Positions 58,766-64,000 of a stretch of 64,000 nucleotides of DNA are shown here, piece after piece. A program made the translations under genes and the position numbers. Positions within the stretch are counted from its first letter, which is position 1, and each line of letters opens with the position of its first letter. The notes under the pieces were generated by a model. The model did no database searches. It was not told the DNA's origin and was given only the letters and a program-made list of their open reading frames with translations. This DNA comes from a virus: the IMG/VR virus record IMGVR_UViG_3300023202_000336, positions 62,001 to 126,000 of that record; one strand, given 5' to 3'.

Positions 58766-59859
58766 TGGCTAATCCGGCATTTATAGCTCTCGGAGATCTT
58801 CATCTTGATTTCTATATTTGGCGTAAATTCAAGCAAGTAAAAGGCGATTCGTTTCTAGGATTCACCTCTTTGATAAATAGAGGTATAGCTCTCGGCGTTC
58901 CGGTCGTACTCGTAGGCGACATATTCGATACAGTCGAGCCAGACCCAGCTATTATACGATTTTTTCGAAGAGAGATGGATAGATGCAGGGATAACGACGT
59001 TGAAGTATACGCGATTCAAGGGAATCACGATCGACGCCCGATACCCTGGTACTCCGCAGTCCACGACTGGCCTATTCATATCGGAGACGGTGAGGAAGTA
59101 GATATAAACGGTATCGGATGCGTTGCTTTCGACAATATGACGCGCGATAAAATAGAAGACGCTATAATGAGCCTGAGAGACTGCGTGCCGAAGCCAGACG
59201 TCCTGTTTCTTCATCAAGCGGTGCGTCAGATGCTGTCATTCGAAGGGGCGTGGAATTGCGATCTCGATTGGATACCGGAAGGCATCCCGGCCACTATAAT
59301 GGGTGATATACATAAAGAATGGGAACATAAAATACGCGAAGGACAGAAGGCGTATTATACCGGCTCGAGCCATCCGAGAGAAGCGCCGGAGATAGGTTCG
59401 AAATCATGTATCGTCGTAAATGACGATCTTTCGGTTGAGAGACTTCCAATTGATTATAGGCCTATGACGAAACTCTATGTGAGATCTGATAAAGAACTAG
59501 AGGATCTGCGATCATGGGTCAACGAGGCTGTCGAGTCGAATCCGAAACTTCCTCCGTTCGCCTGGGTTGTGGCGTCTCCGGAGAAAGAGAGCGATATACT
59601 GGAGTTCAGAGAATCCTTCGAGGACGGCTCAGTTATAATCATAACCGAACCTTTCACATTTAAAGATGATATAGAAGATCCAATAGTTGATGATGAGGAA
59701 TGTTTAAGTATAGAAGCGCTACTTTCAAGATTCTTCGATCCAGATGAAGAACCAAAGAGTTATTCGTTTGCGGCTGACCTGCTCGGTCAGTCGAAGAGCG
59801 TTCTCGACGTAATAGGAGAACGCAGGGACCAATTCTATCAGGAGACCGAAGGTTCATGA
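58765..59859 (+). CDS. sbcD: SbcD/gp47-like metallophosphoesterase (nuclease subunit)
   Basis: The start is ATG 58765, overlapping the preceding stop. The 364-residue product has metallophosphoesterase motifs ALGDLHLDF, VGDIFDTVEPD, AIQGNHDR, LFLHQAV and MGDIHKEWEH, typical of the Mre11/SbcD/T4 gp47 family. It would act with the SbcC-type ATPase encoded at 63111 to process DNA ends. The C-terminal 100 residues carry the usual capping region. Its stop overlaps the next start. The partner gene is displaced by four genes of a ubiquitin-like cassette. Confidence 0.88.
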   Translation: MANPAFIALGDLHLDFYIWRKFKQVKGDSFLGFTSLINRGIALGVPVVLVGDIFDTVEPDPAIIRFFRREMDRCRDNDVEVYAIQGNHDRRPIPWYSAVHDWPIHIGDGEEVDINGIGCVAFDNMTRDKIEDAIMSLRDCVPKPDVLFLHQAVRQMLSFEGAWNCDLDWIPEGIPATIMGDIHKEWEHKIREGQKAYYTGSSHPREAPEIGSKSCIVVNDDLSVERLPIDYRPMTKLYVRSDKELEDLRSWVNEAVESNPKLPPFAWVVASPEKESDILEFRESFEDGSVIIITEPFTFKDDIEDPIVDDEECLSIEALLSRFFDPDEEPKSYSFAADLLGQSKSVLDVIGERRDQFYQETEGS

Positions 59860-61388
59860 CGGACACCGCCGAACTGGTATACGTGATAAGAGATTCGCTG
59901 AAGAGCGATCTGCTGAGAGAGCTGGAAATAGAGGTTGAAGAGGACTCGTTGACTTTTCCGGCTACCGACGATGAAGAAGAGTTCACTATCGAATGCTGGC
60001 GTTTCCCGAAAGAAGAGGTGAGTAAGTTAATTGATTATGGGTACAACTGTACCTCGCTCGCTACTCCTACTAACGAAGACCTTGGGGAAGAGATTCCGGA
60101 GGGGCGAAAGATCGAATTCTTGGCTCTGATGAATCCGGACAATTCCCCCGCACATCACGATGTAGATCCTCGTGAAAGATTCACGGTCGATATCAATAGC
60201 TGGAACAGCCCAGCGCCCGAAAAATTCAAGAGTCGAATCAAGGAGATATTCGAGGAGAGGCTGATGCCGGTAGTTCGAAAGAACATCGGCATTACGGTCC
60301 CTCACGCCGTAAAGGCGTCCACGGTTACTGAGGGAAACACTTTCATCGTCCATGTATGGTCCTCTCCGGTCAGTGCGCCAGACCATGGATATGTTGTTCC
60401 TCCGCAGATGTGGGGAATACCAGTTCCTTGCGTCGATGGTAGTTCCCTTGGGATATGGGCGGACGGTAATCCAGTTATAACAGAGGAAGGTGATGAAGTC
60501 GCTGCTTTCGATGAATATAATCTCTACATCTATTTCGACGCTGTTGAGACCGGCAGTGAAAGTGAGGTTGCTATTCTCGAAAAGATCGCAGAAAGTGTCG
60601 CAACGCAACTTCGTGATGGCCTCGAATACGATCTCGATAAAGTAAAGACTAGTTATATAAAGCAGTGTGGTAAGCGTGTAGAGATGCAGAAGAAAAATCT
60701 TAAGAAGCAGATGACGGATCTCGAAACTAGAGCTACAGAGTTGCAGCAGGAGATGGTGCGTACTCTGCGAGAACATAAGGAAGCTCGAGTACGGGTGGAA
60801 ACGTTCGATAAGCATTCAGATGACATTAACAAGATGCTTTCGGAAGAGTTCGACGCGCTTACCGAGATGCCGAAAATCGAGAGGGTGGAGTACCGTGGTA
60901 ACAGTCTCGCTGTTCATACGAAAACTCTTTTCTGTACCGACCCGAGGACCGATAAGGTACACGAAATCGGGGCTTTCAAGCTGGTTATCGATGAGCTGAG
61001 AGGCGATGTATACTTCTATAACAAAACGAGAAAGATAAATGCGTATAAAGCTCAAATGAACGGTCCCCACCTCTTCCCCGACGGGAGAGCGTGTCTCGGG
61101 AACATGACGAAGGTGTTTCCGCAGCTCATTTCGAGTTATGAGTGGAGCGCGGCTATCAACATGGCGTTGAGTTTTATCGAGCACGTAAATGTGGACGATA
61201 CCGCCGGCGCCCATATCGACATGTGGCCGATAGCTACTGACCCGAGTAAGGAACGTAGAGAAGCTGTGGAAGAGGTTGCTGAAGCCGCAGAGGTTGTAAC
61301 AGAAGGGCATGATGTCCCGGTTACAGAAAACACCGTACCCGCTGCTGCGACGGAAGACGCAGCAGATACCGTAGAAAGAGAGGGATAA
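59856..61388 (+). CDS. E2-like ubiquitin-conjugating protein (fused)
   Basis: The 510-residue product has an N-terminal region of unknown fold (1-250), a coiled coil (about 255-325), and a C-terminal E2/UBC-like domain. The latter has MNGPHLFPDGRACLGNMTKVFPQLIS followed by WSAAINMALSFIEHVN; Cys413 fits the E2 catalytic cysteine in the HP-x3-G-x2-C-L pattern. The tail is Ala/Glu/Val-rich. Its neighbours (JAB peptidase, ThiF-like E1, ThiS-like modifier) complete a conjugation cassette. It resembles the PRTRC-type arrangement of E2-like proteins. Coupled to sbcD by an ATGA overlap. Confidence 0.7.
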   Translation: MTDTAELVYVIRDSLKSDLLRELEIEVEEDSLTFPATDDEEEFTIECWRFPKEEVSKLIDYGYNCTSLATPTNEDLGEEIPEGRKIEFLALMNPDNSPAHHDVDPRERFTVDINSWNSPAPEKFKSRIKEIFEERLMPVVRKNIGITVPHAVKASTVTEGNTFIVHVWSSPVSAPDHGYVVPPQMWGIPVPCVDGSSLGIWADGNPVITEEGDEVAAFDEYNLYIYFDAVETGSESEVAILEKIAESVATQLRDGLEYDLDKVKTSYIKQCGKRVEMQKKNLKKQMTDLETRATELQQEMVRTLREHKEARVRVETFDKHSDDINKMLSEEFDALTEMPKIERVEYRGNSLAVHTKTLFCTDPRTDKVHEIGAFKLVIDELRGDVYFYNKTRKINAYKAQMNGPHLFPDGRACLGNMTKVFPQLISSYEWSAAINMALSFIEHVNVDDTAGAHIDMWPIATDPSKERREAVEEVAEAAEVVTEGHDVPVTENTVPAAATEDAADTVEREG

Positions 61389-61393
61389 GATAG

Positions 61394-62062
61394 ATGTTTC
61401 TCCCCCATAGTTTCAAAACAGAAGTAGGGGGCGTTCCCGAGATAATCATCTCTCAGCAGGCGTACTACGACATGTGGACCATCGTCGACAAAGTTACGAC
61501 CGAAGTGGGGTGGATGGGAACAGCTCACCGTAGAGACGACGGCAATCTTTTCATCGAAGAAATTCTCTTGCTGAAGCAGCAGTGCCACTCGACCACTACC
61601 GAGATGTCCCCTGAGGGGTACGCAGATGCTGTTACGCGTCTTGCGATGGAGGACGCCGAGAAAGGAATCAATCCGGAGTCGCCAGACTACAGGGCCAACA
61701 AACTTTTCTTCTGGGGCCATTCTCACGTAAACATGGATACGTCTCCTTCGTCGCAAGACGATGCCCAGATCGAAATATTCAGAGGCGATGGATGTCCGTG
61801 GTTTATCCGCGGCATCTTCAACAAGAAGAAGAGAGCAGAGTTCACTGTATTTTTCTTCGACGCGAATCTGGCGGTCATAGACTGCCCGTGGTCGATAGAG
61901 GCTACCGTCGACGATGGTAGAAGAGAATTCTGGGAGAAGGAAATCAGTGATAAGGTCAGTACTTTCTCGTCGAGCTCGTATTACGGAAGTAACAAGCACA
62001 AAGGCAGCAGCTATACCCCTCGTAGGACGGGTGGTCAGTTCAGTGATCGGTGGAGTAAGTAA
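61394..62062 (+). CDS. JAB/JAMM-family metallopeptidase
   Basis: The 222-residue product has the JAMM motif: EVGWMG (Glu37 region), then FFWGHSHVNMDTSPSSQDD with H-S-H and the S-x2-D zinc ligands. In eukaryotes such proteins remove ubiquitin; in bacterial cassettes they mature or remove the ubiquitin-like protein. Ala/Ser/Tyr/Gly-rich C-terminus (FSSSSYYGSNKHKGSSY). Its stop overlaps the ThiF-like start. Preceded by an AGAGGGATAAG ribosome binding site. Confidence 0.85.
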   Translation: MFLPHSFKTEVGGVPEIIISQQAYYDMWTIVDKVTTEVGWMGTAHRRDDGNLFIEEILLLKQQCHSTTTEMSPEGYADAVTRLAMEDAEKGINPESPDYRANKLFFWGHSHVNMDTSPSSQDDAQIEIFRGDGCPWFIRGIFNKKKRAEFTVFFFDANLAVIDCPWSIEATVDDGRREFWEKEISDKVSTFSSSSYYGSNKHKGSSYTPRRTGGQFSDRWSK

Positions 62063-62769
62063 TGAGCGATACCGTGGATACTCTTCGGCATATCAAGGTA
62101 TTCGACGCCGAGGAGTTCGCGAGCAAGCGGGTCGACGTGATAGGGGCCGGAGCTACCGGCTCCCGAATCGCGCTCGCGTTGGCGAAGCTCGGGATCACGA
62201 ATCTTCACGTGTGGGATTTCGATAAGATAGAGTCTCATAATATAGCTAATCAGGCTTACGGACTTAAAGATGTCGGTAAGCCGAAAGTACGTGCGTTGGA
62301 AGAGCTTATTCACGAGCAGACGGGGATTAGTATCGCTCCTCACGAAGAGGCTGCTACGAAAGAGTCCGATCTGGGAGCATATGTGTTCCTTCTCACGGAT
62401 ACCATGGCTTCGAGAAAAGAGATTTGGAAAGGTGCTTTGAAGTACAAAGCCCACGTAGAACTCGTCGTAGAAACGAGGATGGGAATCAGCGAAGGAAGAG
62501 TCTATTCCGTAGTTCCGTCAGAACCGGCGGAAGTTTCATTTTACGAAAAGACGTTCTGCGACGATGACGAAGCAGAGGAGAGCATGTGCGGTGCTCGGAC
62601 CGTAGTCGGCTCCACCGCTGAGTTGGTGAGCGGCTACGCTGTGTGGGCTTTTCTCAGGTACTATAAGTATAATCTCGAACGAAAAGAAGAGCGACCAGAG
62701 GTAGAAATGCTGTTTTTTGCCAGCCCGGCAATGACTATGACGAACTCGCCGAAACCGGTGCTCGTCTAA
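62062..62769 (+). CDS. ThiF/E1-like adenylyltransferase
   Basis: The 235-residue product has the Rossmann nucleotide-binding motif VDVIGAGATGSRIALALAKLG, the acidic pair VWDFDKIE, and HNIANQAYGLKDVGKPKV, the E1/ThiF signature. The usual Arg before Gln (NxxRQ) is Ala here (NIANQ). CDDDEAEESMCGARTVVG near the C-terminus matches the position of late cysteines in ThiF-like proteins, though no clear catalytic Cys is certain. It would activate the modifier encoded at 62796. Confidence 0.85.
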   Translation: MSDTVDTLRHIKVFDAEEFASKRVDVIGAGATGSRIALALAKLGITNLHVWDFDKIESHNIANQAYGLKDVGKPKVRALEELIHEQTGISIAPHEEAATKESDLGAYVFLLTDTMASRKEIWKGALKYKAHVELVVETRMGISEGRVYSVVPSEPAEVSFYEKTFCDDDEAEESMCGARTVVGSTAELVSGYAVWAFLRYYKYNLERKEERPEVEMLFFASPAMTMTNSPKPVLV

Positions 62770-62795
62770 CCAACTTCAAAAGGGAAGAACAAACT

Positions 62796-63047
62796 ATGAT
62801 CGACATTTCCATCGGAGCGCCTCCCCGCTCTCCCATGCGCACCGTCACCGTCCCCGACGATGCTTCCGTCGCGGATGCCATCGAAGCGGCTGGGCTCAAC
62901 GGCCCGGAGTATCGGAACTTCGAGATCCGGGCGGGCGGCAACCACATCGATCACCCCGAGCGCGAACGCGCCACTCCGGGGATGACGGTGATCCTGGCCC
63001 CTCAGGTGAAGGGGAACGAGTTCGAAATTCGCATCAAGACACGATAG
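62796..63047 (+). CDS. ThiS/MoaD-like ubiquitin-fold modifier
   Basis: The 83-residue product has a beta-grasp pattern: a start strand (RTVTVPDDASVADAIEAAGLNG), then NFEIRAGGNHID and ATPGMTVILAPQVKGN. The end, where ThiS or MoaD would have Gly-Gly, reads VKGNEFEIRIKTR, so there is no terminal diglycine; the JAB peptidase might trim it after Gly, or it may work without exposure of Gly-Gly. AAAAGGGAAGAAC precedes the ATG. GC content is higher than in adjacent genes. Confidence 0.75.
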   Translation: MIDISIGAPPRSPMRTVTVPDDASVADAIEAAGLNGPEYRNFEIRAGGNHIDHPERERATPGMTVILAPQVKGNEFEIRIKTR

Positions 63048-63060
63048 ATGGCCAGAAATA

Positions 63061-63084
63061 CCGGGGAGGAATCGTTCTCCCCGG
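63061..63084 (+). terminator. Hairpin between modifier gene and sbcC
   Basis: CCGGGGAG pairs with CTCCCCGG around an 8-nt loop. No T run follows, so it is either a weak or Rho-dependent terminator or an mRNA processing or stability element. Confidence 0.5.
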
Positions 63085-63110
63085 CGTCATCTATGAGGAA
63101 GTGAGATAGC

Positions 63111-64000
63111 ATGATTACGAGAGTAAAAATTAAGAACTTCGGCGTTCATAAGTATATGGATATCGAGTTAGAAAAAGGTATAAACGGGATCATTGGTACG
63201 AATGGTTCCGGTAAATCAACGATACTCGAAGCTATTAGATTCGGATTTACTGGTCAGGTATCTATGTCGGGGAATAAAGACGATAATGTTTCATGGGGCG
63301 AAGATCGCGGTAGTGTAGAGATTTGGTTCACGTACGGTGACACTGATTATCAGCTGAAACGTACTCTTGGAGCTGGTTCTTCTCAGCGTCTGATCACCCC
63401 GGAAGACACTTATCGTCGAAAGACTGAAATCGAGCAGTATTTGAGAGAGCTTCTCGGCGCGAGTGCTGACGCGCTTTTGAACAATATTTTTCCTCCACAA
63501 GGAGATATAGATAAGATACTTTTCGATACGCGTACCCAACGTTTGAAAGAGATGCAGCAAACCGTAGGGCTCCAAAGAGCTGCGGAAGCTGAAAAAGCCC
63601 TCGGTAACGAGATTAACAGTTATATATTAACGATAGGTCTTGACGCACAGATAGAGGCAATCGAAGAAGAATTTGAAAAAGTAGACGAAGAGCTGAAAGA
63701 TGCCACTCGACATAAAAGTTCAGTAGATGACGAGATAGATTGTCTCGAAACCTATAGAGATAAGCTCAACGAGTTCATGATTTCGCAAGAAAATAGGGTC
63801 ATATTGGATGATACCAAAAAGGAAATAGACGGCCTCGAACGAGAGCTCTACAAATCTAATCATGAGCGTCTTGAAATATCCAGTCATATAGAGGCAATGG
63901 CGTATCTTCGTGACTCGAAGAAACCGCTCGTAGAGGATGCTCAGGAGAAACTTCTCGACATCAGGTCGAGAGAGAAACAGATCAAAACGGTCGAATCTTT
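63111..64000 (+). CDS. sbcC: SbcC-like ATPase subunit (3' end off window)
   Basis: The frame from ATG 63111 stays open to the window edge (at least 296 codons). The N-terminus MITRVKIKNFGVHKYMDIEL, the Walker A motif IGTNGSGKSTILEAI, and the following FPPQGDIDKILF Q-loop-like segment match SbcC/Rad50/T4 gp46. A long coiled coil begins at about residue 180. It pairs with the SbcD-like protein at 58765. Confidence 0.92.
   Translation, partial: MITRVKIKNFGVHKYMDIELEKGINGIIGTNGSGKSTILEAIRFGFTGQVSMSGNKDDNVSWGEDRGSVEIWFTYGDTDYQLKRTLGAGSSQRLITPEDTYRRKTEIEQYLRELLGASADALLNNIFPPQGDIDKILFDTRTQRLKEMQQTVGLQRAAEAEKALGNEINSYILTIGLDAQIEAIEEEFEKVDEELKDATRHKSSVDDEIDCLETYRDKLNEFMISQENRVILDDTKKEIDGLERELYKSNHERLEISSHIEAMAYLRDSKKPLVEDAQEKLLDIRSREKQIKTVES

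Overview
The window is part of the genome of a large, contractile-tailed (myovirus-type) double-stranded DNA phage. The evidence is a contiguous virion module (scaffold, major capsid protein, neck proteins, tail sheath, tail tube, baseplate), a large terminase, and SbcC/SbcD-type recombination nuclease genes. The host is not identifiable with certainty. Two secreted paralogs at 48.2-49.5 kb look like small proteins common in Planctomycetes/Verrucomicrobia relatives, which hints weakly at such a host. The virion genes look moderately GC-rich, 42.4-44.5 kb richer still, and the accessory and replication genes on the right more AT-rich (by eye, not computed).

Layout. 1-5.2 kb is the head module: an intein-containing head protein, scaffold-like acidic proteins, a decoration-like protein and the major capsid protein, closed by a strong terminator. 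5.4-7.5 kb holds two homing-type endonuclease genes. 7.5-10.2 kb has a lysine-repeat DNA-binding-like protein and an O-GlcNAc-transferase-like TPR glycosyltransferase. 10.3-34 kb runs neck, sheath, tube, tail chaperones, baseplate and fibre-like proteins, mostly with ATGA/GTGA stop-start overlaps; a sigma-factor-like gene sits inside it. No tape-measure gene is recognisable. 34-35.6 kb (minus strand) has two structural-like genes, followed by a primase-like gene. 38-41.7 kb (minus strand) is a three-gene glycosyltransferase operon with the remnant of a fourth. 41.8-42.46 kb holds no convincing gene but folds into a large ornate RNA with many exact helices and several GCAA/TTCG loops. 42.5-45.6 kb carries small accessory genes, including a membrane-anchored 3D-domain protein.

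The most interesting part is 45.7-58.1 kb. A compact Cas12 effector (574 aa, resembling the Cas12m/V-U lineage, all three RuvC acidic residues present, no Cas1/Cas2) is followed by a CRISPR array with nine repeats and oddly bimodal spacers. Solitary variant copies of the same repeat lie, in the same orientation, in the 5' leaders of the cas gene and of several separate accessory genes; one is followed at once by a terminator, and another forms the 3' end of a Fic (AMPylase-type) gene and is duplicated with it. This suggests a phage-encoded RNA-guided system that may regulate the phage's own accessory genes as well as targeting competitors.

58.8-64 kb encodes SbcD, then a ubiquitin-like conjugation cassette (E2-like, JAB/JAMM peptidase, ThiF/E1-like, ThiS-like modifier), then the start of SbcC. 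The cassette sits between the two nuclease subunits and may act on the recombination machinery or on host proteins.
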